Shown here piece by piece: positions 1 through 11,461 of a stretch of 64,000 nt of DNA. How positions within the stretch are numbered: the first letter of the stretch is position 1; each line of letters begins with the position of its first letter. The stretch is from Neocallimastix lanati (nom. inval.) (lineage: Eukaryota; Neocallimastigomycota; Neocallimastigomycetes; Neocallimastigales; Neocallimastigaceae), in assembly GCA_016946835.1 (NCBI GenBank), contig JACVTC010000006.1, positions 758,501 through 822,500 on the forward strand, in the 5' to 3' direction. The notes under the pieces were generated by a model that saw only the letters and a list, made by a program, of their open reading frames with translations, was not told the origin of the DNA and did no database searches. The position numbers and the translations under genes were made by a program.

Positions 1-1230
1 ATTAAAACAATCTTGATGTATATTTTCCCATATGTAAAGTACATTTTTTCTTAACAATTTGTAAAGTGGCGCAATTATCATAGCAAAATTATTAATAAAT
101 TTTTTATAATAACCCAAAGAACCTAAGAAAGATCTAAGTTCTGAGATGTTTTCTGGTTTAATGAATTTAGCTTCGGCATTAATTTTTGATTTAATAGTCT
201 TGAGGCCGTTATAAGATACAACATGGCAGAGTAGTTCTACCAACTCCTAGAAAAGCAACACTTTTCAATGTTGATTTTAACTTCAAATTTACGAAATATT
301 TCAAAAACTTGTTTAAGATGAACTAGATATTCTTTAATAGAGTTAGAAAATATGAGAATATCATCAAGGAAAACAAAGACACATTTACCTAATAAATCGA
401 AAAGAATACAATTCATTTCTTCTTGGAATGTGGCTGGGGCACCAGCTAAATCAAATGGCATAACTTAGTATACAAAATTTCCATATTATGTAGTAAAACT
501 AGTAATGTCAATATTAACTTCAATCATACTCATTTTGTGATATCCCGAAAATAAATCTAGAATGTAGAAAATTATAGCACCACTTAAGGAACTAAAAATT
601 TCATCAATGTTTGGAAGGGAATAAAAAAAAATAACAGTCATTGAGTTTAGTTTTCTATAATCAGTGCAAAGTCTCCATTTTCCATTTTTTTTCATAACAA
701 GTTCTATTGGTGAAGATCATGCTGAATAAACGGAACAATTAAACTTTTGTTTATAAGCTTAACCAGTTCAGCTTTTAAAGCATCAGATTTAAGTCTATTA
801 AGTTTATAAAATTTACTTTTGAAAGGAACAGCATTTTTAAATAACTGAATATGGTGAGGTCTTAGTTTAGAGGAAGAAAGTTGTTCAGAAGAAGTGGTAA
901 TAATATCAATAAAATCCATTAGAAGCTTAGATATATTTGATTTAAAAGAACGTCGATTTTTGCTTGAAAATCTTGAGAATGGATGTACTCCATAGGAGAA
1001 ATATTTTCTTCTTGTGGCGCAATAATTTTTGGCACATTTTCTATAATTTGGTCACTTTCAGTTGGTGATGCAGTATTTTCTTCAATAATGGAATTATTAG
1101 AATTATTAATATTATTATTATTTGAGAGAATTAGCATAAAAGAAATAAATATTAACAAAAACATTAAGAATAATAACCATTGCGTCAGTAAATGTGTCAT
1201 TACCTAACATATTGACCAGGTAGAGAATAA
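1..1230 (-). pseudogene. Ty3/gypsy reverse transcriptase fragment, decayed and cut by the window edge
   Basis: Read right to left, the minus strand carries a broken gypsy pol. Bases 919-704 give the RT entry region (LRPHHIQLF, ALKAELVKLI). Bases 711-486 give KKNGKWRLCTDYRKLN and the following ILDLFSGYHKM, typical of RT blocks 2-3. Bases 461-237 hold LAGAPATFQ and the catalytic FLDDILIFS block. Bases 236-1 continue with an LRSFLG-like segment before the RNase H. Each piece is in a different frame, so at least three frameshifts separate them. Bases 1200-919 encode a hydrophobic then Asn-rich stretch not recognised as a domain. The rest of the element lies to the left, outside the window. The RT identification is firm; the right limit is approximate. 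Confidence 0.85.
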
Positions 1231-1509
1231 AAATAATTAACAGAAATAAGATTAAAATTGCTACTTATATCAATTAGGAATCTATTTTCAATATTATCTA
1301 CAGAGGGTAGAACAATACATAATTCATCTTCTTTAAAATTATTATTTTTAAATTCATTAGATTCATAATAATAAATTATTATTTTATTTTATTTTTTTTA
1401 TATTTTTATATATTTTTATATGTTATAAATATTATAAATATTTTATTATTTATATTATATTTTTTATAATATTTAACTATAATTAATTCTTATTATTTTA
1501 AAATAGTTT

Positions 1510-1830
1510 ATAATTAAAGAGTATAATATGGAATACTTTATATTTATTCTTTGCAAATGCATCAGCAATAGCGAAATTTCCATAATCAAATATAAGTAAC
1601 TTTATTATATAATAGTAGTTTTATAATATTAATAATATGACCTTATAAAACTAACTATTCAATTAAATAAATTTAATTTATATAATATATAAAAAAATTA
1701 TATTAATAAATAATATAAATAAATTATACAACTTCTCTCAAATAGAGATAACCGAACCTAAAGAGTATACCATAATTATTATTAAATTTATGAATATGTT
1801 GTTACACGTATTCATCTTCGTTTTATGTGA
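1510..1830 (-). repeat. possible remnant of a K-type LTR
   Basis: The minus strand from about 1830 leftward resembles the start of the LTR of element K at 22689-22312: both share a block like ATAAAAC...ATGTGTA...CAACATAT...ATTTAATAATAATTA. The end near 1830 is TCACATAAAAC where K has TGATATAAAAC. The left end could not be fixed. It could be the 5' LTR of the gypsy fragment at 1-1230, but this is inference. Confidence 0.3.
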
Positions 1831-2989
1831 GAATATTAATAAATAATAAATTATAAATTAATAAATAAAAAAATATTAATATTAATTATTAAATAGGTAT
1901 TTTTAGTTTTTTTAAATTTTTAATTTATTGTATAAAAAAATTTTTTTAAACTAATAATTTAAAAATAATTTTTCTTTTCATAGATTAATGAATCAATTGT
2001 AAAGCTGTGCTTAACAATAAGAAACAAGAATTTTAATTAATAACCTAATAAAACAGAACTTATTATTAAATCACAAATATTAATTCAAAAGGTTGGTATC
2101 AAATATTAATTTATTATTTTTTAATTTTTTTTAATAAAATCACTATTAATAAATTTAAATGAAATATTTGAGATATTTATACATTTTATCAATTAAATAT
2201 ATTAATTAAATTTTTATGAATTAAATTTATATAATTTAAATCAGTCAAATAAATTTTATACTAAAATATTTTGTTATGAAAATAAACTTTAATTATTTAT
2301 TATTAAAAGTTCCGTATATTAAATTATTACATTGTTAATTATTAATAACATACTGATATGAAATAGAAATAAAAACTCTAATTAATAATAAATTTATGTT
2401 AAGAAATGTAGTTAAAGCATAAATTTATGTATTAATCAAGTTTTTATTGTATTTATATTAAAAATTAATATATATATTTTTATTATTTAATTTAAACATT
2501 AATGAAAGTAAATTAATAATTATATTTTAATATAGGAAAACTTTATTACCGTAAATAATTATAAAAGAGAAAAATATTTAGAAATAGTTTAGTTCTCTTT
2601 CCAAGAATAATAAATAGTAAATTATAATAATTCTTGAGATAAAATTATAAAAATAAATATTAATTTTAGGAATAAATGTTAGTTTACATTTTAAATAATG
2701 ATATGTAAATTTAATTCTTCTAAATAAATAAATTTTTTTAAATAAAAAAATTTTAATAAAACATATAAATTACATCTCCCATTTAAAAGAACAAACCTTA
2801 AAAGAACCGAATCTGAACTTCGTACCTTATAAATACATTTTATAATAATTTTACATATATATATGTGTGGTATATATCATATGATATAATACGCCATTGA
2901 TACTTATACATATATTTTATGTTTATGATATTATACTTATTTATTATTAACCATATATATTTATTAATTATATATTAATTTTATATTAA
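1831..2989. other. AT-rich stretch with no gene seen
   Basis: About 1.15 kb of A/T-rich sequence with short simple repeats. No coding similarity, LTR termini or RNA gene could be recognised on either strand. Confidence 0.5.
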
Positions 2990-3541
2990 CTATATAAAAG
3001 TACCATTCAAATATTTAGTTAGTCCATCAGCTAAATTATATTGTGAAATTATATATTTTAAATCAATTTTATTTTCTTTACCAACATTTTTTCTTTTTCT
3101 TTTGAATTTAATTTTATTCTGATTTTTATTAATATTATTTTTATTTTTATTTATATTGAATAATATATTATTTTGGTTATTGCATGTATGATTAGATTCT
3201 TTAGCATTCGATAATATTATTTCTCTAATTACTCTTTTGACATAGTTACAACAGTCATTCCACTTTGAATACTGAAAGACATTTATCCATCGAAGATTTT
3301 CAGGGAGGCATCTATTCAGGATACCTATTTTGGAACTATCATTAATATCAGTATCTATTTTTTCGAGTTTGTCAAATAGGTTTTGCAAATTTGCAATAAG
3401 TATTGAGATATTTTTATTATTATACTTTAGCGTTTCTATTTTATTAATTATTTCTATTTTCCGTTGTTGTTGATGTTGAGCTTGAGTTTGATTTTGGATA
3501 AAGTTTTGTCTTTGATTGTTGATGTTTCTTCTCATTTTCAT
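2990..3541 (-). pseudogene. copia deletion derivative: gag segment fused to RNase H tail
   Basis: A 183-codon open frame. Residues about 30-115 look like the middle of a copia Gag (NRCLPENLRWINVFQYSKW, then a WNDCCNYVKRVI block), comparable to the Gags of J and P in this window (NALPSDIVQL...DDWKKCC). After an Asn/Lys-rich stretch the last 25 residues are LKYIISQYNLADGLTKYLNG, the C-terminal end of copia RNase H (compare LKYVKSEHNLSDGFTKYLN in J). Protease, integrase, RT and most of RNase H are missing, and the frame stays open across the junction. No LTR was found next to it. This is a deletion product of a copia element, either made by template switching or by later genomic deletion. Confidence 0.75.
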
Positions 3542-4431
3542 AAATTTGAATTTTATTATTATATTTTAATAATTTAATCAAATTTATTATAATTTTCTAA
3601 TTATTTAATATTTTATTATTGATAAGATAAAATGGAGGATTAATTCGTTTTTTATAGCAATTTTTAATTTAATGTTATTATAATAATTTATTATTTTTTT
3701 TATATTTTATAAATTATTAAAAATAAGTTAACATTTATGATTTGATTAATTTCTTTTATTTGTTTGTAAACATGAAATTTTATGTTTATCAACAGAATTT
3801 AATGATCTTGTATATATTTTAATTTATTTAAATTAATTACTAATAATATTATTGTATTCTATTTTAGTATATTAATTTAATTTGTCACTTTTTATATTAG
3901 TGTAACGAATTCTATGATATGCTCACCAGGTTGTTGTGGGTAAACTAATAAAAAATAAAATAAATTCGAAAATTATTTATTTAAATTATATTTATTTGTT
4001 TACTTATTTATCTAAACGCTTTATTTATTTAATATTGGTTTGTTTGTTTATTTATGGTTTATATCATATTTTATTTATTATTAATTTTAAATGTTAATAT
4101 CGACTCAAGGAATCAAAATTAAATTAAATACATGGATTTATATATCAAAAATCTATTCTAGTTTATTACATGATTGTTTTATATAATTAAAATAAAATAC
4201 ATTTAACTATTATTATAAATAAGTGAATACAAGATAATGGATTAAATAAATTATTATTAAGCATTGATTTAATTTAAATATAGATTTATCCAAAAATTAA
4301 TTATTTATTTATCTAATTAAAATTTATTATTATTTTCCACAAAGGAAAAAGTAAGATTCGAACCAGTAACAACTAGTATGACCAGTATGATAGTACAAAC
4401 AGGTTCCACTGATGAAATTTAGCAACCTATA
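3542..4431. other. AT-rich spacer with two weak signals
   Basis: No gene. At 3901-3910 the sequence TGTAACGAAT equals the 10-bp terminus of the chromovirus I LTR, so an LTR relic may start here; no partner end was found. At 4351-4420 a short GC-richer patch contains TTCGAACC, which read on the minus strand resembles a pol III B box, without a convincing cloverleaf. Confidence 0.3.
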
Positions 4432-5569
4432 TGATACGGGGTGTCACTAAATACTTTGTATTTCCTATTAAATACTCTTAATAATAATAAAATAAAATTA
4501 TTATTAAATATTCTTATTAAAATCTTTTATAATAAAAATTATTATTAAATATTCTTATAAAATTCTTTTATTAATATTAAATATAATAAAAATTATTATT
4601 AAATATTCTTATTAAAATCTTTTATAATAAAAATTATTATTAAATATTCTTATAAAATTCTTTTATTAATATCAAATCTAATAAAAATTATTATTAAATA
4701 TTCTTATTAAAATCTTTTATAATAAAAATTATTATTAAATATTCTTATAAAATTCTTTTATTAATATTAAATATAATAAAAATTATTATTAAATATTCTT
4801 ATTAAAATCTTTTATTAATATCAAATCTAATAAAAATAATTATTAAATATTTTATTAATATTAAATATAATAAAAATTATTACTAAATATTCTTATTAAA
4901 AATTATATAATATTTAAATCATTACTAATTCTTATTTTTATATTAAGAATAATAAAAACCTATTTCAATAAATATTTGATGTAAAATACAGAATTATAAG
5001 TTTCTGTATAATATTTTCTAAAACCTTTGAAATAAACTAAAAATAAAACAAAAATTAAAAATAAATTAAATCTTTATTAAAATAAAAATGAACTAAAATA
5101 CAGAAGAATTCCAATAATAAAAATGATCTAAAATACAGAAAATATCAATTCTGTATAATTCTCTCTCTGAATAACATTATCAAGAAGAAGCTACCGCCCG
5201 GAATGCCCTTCGTGATACAAGCTCCAAATTAATTTTTTATATTTTAATTTAATAAATGTTATTTTTTTTTTTAAAAAATAATTTAAAATAATAGTTAAAA
5301 ATTAAAATAAAATAGTTATAATAGTTTTTTTTTTATAAAGAATATATTAATAATAAATATAATGTATTAAAATAAAAGTATAAAAAGAAGAATAAATTTC
5401 TTTCTTTTTAATACTTGGGAACAAATAATTTTAATTTTAAATTTAAATAAAGAATATTTTAAAATTTAATTTTTTTTTTCTTGTTTCCAAACTTATTTTT
5501 ATAGTTATGTGTTAATATTTATTTTTTTTTGTTTTGAATATCTTAGTGTTTCAACCCCAGCCCGTATCA
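4432..5569 (+). repeat. solo LTR A, TGATACGG family
   Basis: Starts TGATACGGGGTGTCACTAAA and ends CCCCAGCCCGTATCA, so it has TG...CA termini with a short inverted repeat TGATACGGG/CCCGTATCA. It is flanked by TATA on both sides (4428-4431 and 5570-5573), a 4-bp target duplication. Inside are AT-rich direct repeats, two hairpins with the same stem ATACAGAA/TTCTGTAT (4986-5009 and 5133-5156) and a GC-rich box CTACCGCCCGGAATGCCC starting at 5191. The same order recurs in LTRs B, C, D and E. LTR E lies next to a gag gene, which identifies the family as LTRs. No primer-binding site follows this copy, so it is a solo LTR left by recombination. Confidence 0.85.
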
Positions 5570-5585
5570 TATACAATTTTGATTG

Positions 5586-5618
5586 TAAGAAATATAGAAA
5601 TATTTTCTATATTTCTTA
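5586..5618. repeat. perfect 15-bp hairpin
   Basis: Arms 5586-5600 and 5604-5618 are exact reverse complements (TAAGAAATATAGAAA on the left) with a 3-nt loop. It immediately precedes three copies of a 32-bp direct repeat. Confidence 0.7.
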
Positions 5619-5958
5619 GTCTAAATATAAATTTTATTAATTACAAATTAATCTAAATATAAATTTTATTAATTACAAATTAATCTAAATATAAATTTTA
5701 TTAATTAAAAAATTAAAATACGTAAGTATAATAATATTAAATATTAAAAAATAATAATAGAATTTTCACAAATACAATTATGTTTAAAATTTAAAATTCT
5801 TCTAAATAATTTCCACAATAATATTAAATAATAAATAAATTAAAATTAATATTTAATATTCTAAAATTATTTTCACAATAATATTAAATAATAATTAAAT
5901 TAAATTAAATAATAAATTTCTTTGAAATAATTCGTTCTAATTTAATACAATTAAGAAA

Positions 5959-6011
5959 ATCTTCAGGTTTTTCTGCTAGTCTTTTCCTGAAGATATAACA
6001 GCTGACTAGCA
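5959..6011. other. candidate H-type pseudoknot
   Basis: Stem 1 is ATCTTCAGG (5959-5967) with CCTGAAGAT (5986-5994), 9 bp. Stem 2 is TGCTAGTC (5974-5981) with GACTAGCA (6004-6011), 8 bp. The two stems interlock in the order S1-S2-S1'-S2' with loops of 6, 4 and 9 nt, the arrangement of a classical H-type pseudoknot. All 17 pairs are Watson-Crick. Function unknown. Confidence 0.5.
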
Positions 6012-6183
6012 AACAATAGCTTAATTAAGAAATAATTAATATATTATATTAAATAATTATTAATTAAATAAACACATGAAAAAAAAAATAATAATAATTA
6101 ATTAATTAAACAGACACATGATAAAAAAATAATAATAATAAATAAATATAAAATAAGATTAATTAATAAATAAAAAAGTATAA

Positions 6184-6225
6184 AATAACTCTTGATTTCT
6201 GAAAAAACAGAAATCAAGAGTTATT
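6184..6225. repeat. perfect 18-bp hairpin with A6 loop
   Basis: AATAACTCTTGATTTCTG (6184-6201) is followed by AAAAAA and its exact reverse complement (6208-6225). Confidence 0.75.
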
Positions 6226-6473
6226 ATTATTAAAAATATTAATAAAGATAAATATTAAAAATAATAATAACCTAAAATTTAAAGTTTAAAATTTTTTTTA
6301 ATAAAATTTTGTGTTTTAAAAACTTATTTTTATATACGAGTCTTCTACTTTTTCTAATTTTCGTCTATTTAAATATAAGTATTTCTCTTTATTTTTTTTT
6401 AATAATAAACTCAATCAATATAAAAAATAAACTCTTATAAAAAATTTCTTTTTATTAGAGTTTCTTACATTGA

Positions 6474-7639
6474 TGATACGGGGTGTCACTAAATACCTTG
6501 TATTTCCTATTAAATACTCTTAATAATAATAAAATAAAATTATTATTAAATATTCTTATTAAAATCTTTTATTAATATCAAATATAATAAAAATTATTAA
6601 ATATTCTAATAAAAATCTTTTATTAATATTAAATATAATAAAAATTATTATTAAATATTCTTATTAAAATCTTTTATTAATATCAAATATAATAAAAATT
6701 ATTATTAAATATTCTTATTAAAATCTTTTATTAATATTAAATATAATAAAAATTATTATTAAATATTCTTATTAAATATTCTTTTATTAATATCAAATCT
6801 AATAAAAATTATTATTAAATATTCTTATTAAAATCAATTATTAATATCAAATCTAATAAAAATTATTATTAAATATTCTTATTAAAATCTTTTATTAATA
6901 TCAAATCTAATAAAAATAATTATTAAATATTTTATTAATATTAAATATAATAAAAATTATTACTAAATATTCTTATTAAAAATTATATAATATTTAAATC
7001 ATTACTAATTCTTATTTTTATATTAAGAATAATAAAAACCTATTTCAATAAATATTTGATATAAAATACAGAATTATAAGTTTCTGTATAATATTTTCTA
7101 AACCTTTGAAATAAACTAAAAATAAAACAAAAATCAAAAATAAATTAAATCTTTATTAAAATAAAAATGAACTAAAATACAGAAGAATTCCAATAATAAA
7201 AATGATCTAAAATACAGAAAATATCAATTCTGTATAATTCTCTCTCTGAATAACATTATCAAGAAGAAGCTACCGCCCGGAATGCCCTTCGTGATACAAG
7301 CTCCAAATTAATTTTTTATATTTTAATTTAATAAATGTTATTTTTATTTTTAAAAAATAATTTAAAATAATAGTTAAAAATTAAAATAAAATAGTTATAA
7401 TAGTTTTTTTATAAAGAATATATTAATAATAAATATAATGTATTAAAATAATAGTATAAAAAGAAGAATAAATTTCTTTCTTTTTAATACTTGGAACAAA
7501 TAATTTTAATTTTAAATTTAAATAAAGAATATTTTAAAATTTAATTTTTTTCTTGTTTCCAAACTTATTTTTATAGTTATGTGTTAATATTTATTTTTTT
7601 GTTTTGAATATCTTAGAGTTTCAACCCCAGCCCGTATCA
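6474..7639 (+). repeat. solo LTR B, TGATACGG family
   Basis: Same termini and internal order as LTR A: TGATACGGGGTGTCACTAAA at the start, GC box CTACCGCCCGGAATGCCC at 7270, end CCCCAGCCCGTATCA. Flanked by TTGA on both sides (6470-6473 and 7640-7643), so it carries its own 4-bp target duplication and is not the partner of LTR A. Very similar to A over its whole length. Confidence 0.85.
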
Positions 7640-8407
7640 TTGATAAAGAATAGAATAATGATATTTTTAATTAAATTCTTGATAATTTATTATATAAAAA
7701 TATATTATTATATTCTTTACTATTAATAATTTTCTTATATTCTATATTAATAATTTTCCATATTTATTATATTTTATTATTTTAAATATTAATTTATGTA
7801 ATTAATTAATTTATATGATTGGATTTAATAATGTAATTAAATTATATAAAAATATGTATAATCCATATTTTTTTATGAGGGGGCCTTTTTGAGAAAAGAA
7901 TTAGAAATAGTAGTAAAAATGAATTAGGAATAGTAATAATTGAAAGGTTTCCCATATTGTAATAAAAATATATATTAATATTAATAAAGTATTTTTAACA
8001 ATAAAATAATTATATAATTTATAAATAATAAATATTTTTAATAATAATTCTTTAAATAAAATTTATAATTTGTAGTAATAATTTCTTTTAGTGTAATTTA
8101 GTAGTTAGTTTAATAAATTATCTATTTATTAATGTTCACACTCCTTTTCCAATATGAACCTCAACATAAAAATTGGTGGAGATATCGGGGAATGTGAAAA
8201 CATTGATGAGTAGATAAGAAAAATAATAGAATAAAATATAATATAAAAATAAATAATCATAATAGTAATACAAAGAAATTCAAAATTTAATTATAAAATT
8301 TTAGTAATAATTTAAGCAAAAATAATATATATATAAATTTAAAATTGAATTGCTAAAAATTGAATTATTTTAAAATGAATTCAATATAATAATTATTTTT
8401 TTTTTAA
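7640..8407 (+). other. LTR-leader region of a truncated plus-strand element
   Basis: AT-rich, no ORF. The sequence TGGTGGAGATATCGG at 8174-8188 is identical to the sequence just inside the 5' LTR of element K (minus strand, 22301-22287), so it is taken as a primer-binding site. By analogy the bases before it (ending AACCTCAACA at about 8167) would be the end of a plus-strand LTR whose start could not be fixed. Confidence 0.45.
8174..8188 (+). other. primer-binding-site-like sequence
   Basis: TGGTGGAGATATCGG begins with TGG, the complement of a tRNA 3' CCA, and matches the corresponding site of element K exactly. The priming tRNA is not identified. Confidence 0.5.
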
Positions 8408-8675
8408 TTAGGTAGTCGAAGAGAATTTCGAGCCTAACAAATAATATTTTTAATTTTAAAAAAATCCTTAGGTGGTCAGCCAGAGAGTGATGAGCCTGAA
8501 GGTAAGTATAATAATTTTTTTTTAATCCTTAAGTGTCGGACAGAGAGTGCCGAACTTGAAGGAATAAATATATAAAAATTATTTAAAATAAACTCTCTTG
8601 GGTGTCGAAAAAGGATTTTCGAACTTGAAGAAAGTTAAAAATATATTGGTTTACTGCGGTAGTTCCAATATAATA
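8408..8675 (+). repeat. array of five short hairpins with compensatory stem changes
   Basis: Five hairpins about 65 nt apart follow the primer site at 8174. (1) 8408-8437: TTAGG/CCTAA outside, TCGAA/TTCGA inside. (2) about 8466-8502: CCTTAGG/CCTGAAGG outside, TCA/TGA inside. (3) about 8526-8562: TCCTTAAGT/ACTTGAAGGA outside, TCGG/CCGA inside. (4) about 8596-8631: TCTTGGGT/ACTTGAAGA with G-T pairs outside, TCGAAAA/TTTTCGA inside. (5) 8644-8675: ATATTGG/CCAATAT outside, ACT/AGT inside. Hairpins 1-4 are clearly related in sequence, and stems stay paired although the bases differ. It is GC-richer than its surroundings. Confidence 0.65.
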
Positions 8676-8908
8676 AAAATTGAATAATTTTAAAATTTTA
8701 ATTGAAAATAATTTATATTTAGTTTATAATACTTTAAATATTACAAATTTTGAAGAGATTATAAAAACAAAAAAAAAATAATTTACAATTTATTTTTAAG
8801 AAATAATAATATTTATTGTATTATTTATTTTTAATATAATTACATTAATTGAAAATTTATTAGAACATAATAAATTTTCTTTTTTTTTTTTAAAGAAAAT
8901 TTGAACGA

Positions 8909-9970
8909 TCATATTGAAGCTAAGTAGGGTTTAACATTCTTAACATGGACATTTCTTTCTAGTATTTTGTGAGTATCTATAGTTTCTAAAACAAGTGTAT
9001 TAAATTTAGAAGCCTTAATCACTTTAAATGGTCCAATGAAAAATGGATCTAATTTCTTTCTCCCAATGTAGCGAACTAGAACTAAGTCACCAGGTTTATA
9101 GGTATGGTTCATACTATCGACTGCTTTGCTTCTTTGAAACCAGTAAGAATGAGCTTGCTTTATGTTTTCCATGGCTTCTTTTACCCATTTTTGGTGGCGA
9201 ATGAATCTTCTTAAATTATATTCATCTTCAGATTCATTTTTATTTTTGGCAATGTCAGGAATAACAACACTCAATGGCCATAGATCTTTCCTACCATATA
9301 AGAGTTCAAAACTACTGAAACCTGTTACGTTAGACCTAGAAGTTCGAAGTGACCATAGGGAAGCTGGAATATAATTATCCCAATTTGTTTGATAAAGACA
9401 GAGATGTCTTAGTATTTTAATAATTTCTCTGTTCCTGTTCTCGACCTGTCCATTAGCTTCTGGATGGTGAGGAGCAACAAACTGAATCCACGAACCATAT
9501 AAATCAACCATTGTTTTAGTGACATCCGACGAGAATTGCATGTCATTATCTGTTATTATTAGTTCAGGCACACCGTGTCTTGCAAAAACATCTTTAAGAA
9601 AGCTAATTACATCTTGACTTTCTATTTTCTTTAAAGGCGATGCCTCTACTCATTTAGTAGTGTAGTCTACTAGTACGATTAAGTAATGATTCCCTTTATC
9701 TGTAATCGGTAGAGGTCCTACGATATCAAGGCCAACTCTAACGAAGGGTCTTTCAACAGGAGTGGGAATATTCGAGAGGTTTTTGCTTATGAGTTTCGGA
9801 CGATAGCATTGGCAACGTAAAAATGTTTTAACATGATTATTTACATCGTTTCTCATGTCTGGCCAGTAGTACGTTTCTTTTAGTCTTTTGAATGTTTTCT
9901 CGGCACCTTCATGGCCCACAGGATGAGCCTTACGAATTAAAGAGGATTTAGTAGAATCGTTCTCTATCAC
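8909..9970 (-). pseudogene. gypsy integrase
   Basis: Bases 9970-9650 encode the N-terminal zinc-binding region (AHPVGHEGAEKTFKRL...YYWPDM...CQCYRPK) and the first catalytic Asp in VGLDIVGPLP. A TGA stop interrupts the frame at about 9650 where a Trp is expected (TTK-stop-VEASP). Bases 9571-8909 carry the second Asp (ITDNDMQF), the Glu region (HHPEANGQVENRN) and the C-terminal GPFKVIKASKFNTLVL motif typical of gypsy integrases. Without the stop it would be a near-complete integrase. Confidence 0.85.
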
Positions 9971-11461
9971 TTTTAAAAATTTACCATTTTCGTCTTGGAA
10001 AACAAGTTGCCCATTATATAAAGAGTAATTATTTTTAATATATTCAATGATTTGGGGAGGAGCAAAGGAAGAGGTGTCATCGCTATCAGTAAGGATAGAT
10101 TTAATAGAACTAATACGCGAAGGTAAACGAGACAGAGCATCTGCAAAAACGTTATTTTTTCATAAATTAAATTAACTCTAAACTCATTAAAAATTGAAAT
10201 CCACCTAAAATGACGGTCTTTGCTGGGAATACTATTATAAAAAAAACCAACCAAAGGTTTGTGGTCAGTATAAATATTGACTGGAAAAGGAGAAGCGGCT
10301 ATATAAGAGCGAAACTTCTTTAAAGCAAAGATAGCCGCAATACCTTCTTTTTCAGTGACAGATTAGTGGGTCTCAGCATCTTTTAAACAGCGGCTTACAC
10401 AATAAATGAGAAATTCTATGTTAGAATCGTCTTGGACTTGTAACAAAACAGCACTAACAGCGTAAGAGGATACATCAGTCCGTATGATCAGTGGGAGGTG
10501 TAGATGACCGAATTTGAACAAATGACATTTTTAAGATTATTAAAGGCGTCAGTATGGATGTTTGTCCAGTGAAATGGCTTATTTGGATTAGTAAGTTTAA
10601 ACAAGCAGTTAGAAATACCTGCAAAATTTGGGATAAACTTCCGGTAATAACTGATAAGGCCTAGAAAGGAACGAAGTTGAGTAACGTCTTTAGGAGTATT
10701 CCACGAGGCTATTGCAAGAACTTTAGAGGTCATAGGCTTAATGCCCTCTCTGGTGAGCATGTGGCCAATAACTTCAACTGAACCTTTACAGAACGAACAC
10801 TTTTCGAGGTTTATAGAGAATTTATTATCTCTCAAAATGATAAATAATTTTTCTAAGTCTTGGAGATGCTGTTCGAATGTTGGAGAGTAGACGAGAATGT
10901 CATCCATATATAAGTAAAGACAAACACCTATTATTAGCATAAGAATACGATTCATCACGTTGGAAGGTAGTAGGAGCATTAGTGAGTCCAAATGGCATTA
11001 CTAAGAAATTGAAATTTCCAAACTTTGTCGTGAATGCCGTTTTTTCAACATCTTTTGGGTTCATTGGAATTTGATGGAACCCTGAGAATAGATCGATAGC
11101 AGAGAAAAACCTAGCTCCGTGGACCGATTCCAAAAGTTCATCAATGAAGGGGAGAGCTTATGCATCTTTTATAATAATTTGGTTAAGTCGACGATAGTCG
11201 ACACACATACGCCATTTACCATTTTTTTTACGTACAAGTATGACTGGGAACGACCAAGGTGAATGTGACAGTTCAATTAATCCATGGTTTAATAACTTAA
11301 TAATTTCATCTTTGAGGGCCTTGGATTGTTCCAGTGAGATTTTGTAGGGTCTTAATTTAATCGGTTTTTCATTAGTAAGTTCTATTGTATGTGGTTCAGC
11401 TTTAGCAATGGATACATCATCAATAGAATTTATAAGTATATCTTTATATTTGTCAATAAGA
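9971..11461 (-). pseudogene. gypsy reverse transcriptase and RNase H
   Basis: From 11461 leftward: KLRPYKISLEQSKALKDEI, then a WRMCVDYRRLNQ block, then bases 11133-10900 with [16 protein letters not shown] and [13 protein letters not shown], and after a frameshift bases 10991-10488 with the catalytic YMDDILVYS motif, RSFLGLISYYRKFI and PFHW. The RNase H follows as IRTDVSSYAVSAVLLQ, SVTEKEG and IYTDHKPLVGFF (10490-10220) with a stop at the expected Trp before SVTEKEG. A TAA also stops the frame near 11160 (KDA[12 protein letters not shown]) where Tyr is expected. Confidence 0.85.

Larger units (their letters stand above)
5570..6473. other. non-coding stretch rich in perfect hairpins
   Basis: No coding sequence. 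It holds a 15-bp stem with a 3-nt loop (5586-5618), a 32-bp direct repeat in three copies (5620-5707), a possible H-type pseudoknot (5959-6011) and an 18-bp perfect hairpin (6184-6225). It lies between two independent solo LTRs, so these structures belong to the sequence into which they inserted, possibly an older element leader. Confidence 0.6.

Noticed and set aside
4351-4420. tRNA gene on the minus strand (TTCGAACC patch)
   Set aside because: The T stem does not pair and no acceptor stem was found.
4432-5569. DNA transposon with terminal inverted repeats TGATACGGG/CCCGTATCA
   Set aside because: A relative (LTR E) sits as 5' LTR before a gag gene with a leader, the termini are TG...CA, and no transposase is associated.
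4432-7639. LTRs A and B as the two ends of one element
   Set aside because: Each has its own 4-bp duplication, so they are separate solo LTRs.
8408-8675. CRISPR array, because of regularly spaced short palindromic repeats
   Set aside because: Repeats differ in sequence and keep only pairing, the spacers are AT-rich and related, there are no cas genes and the context is a eukaryotic LTR element.
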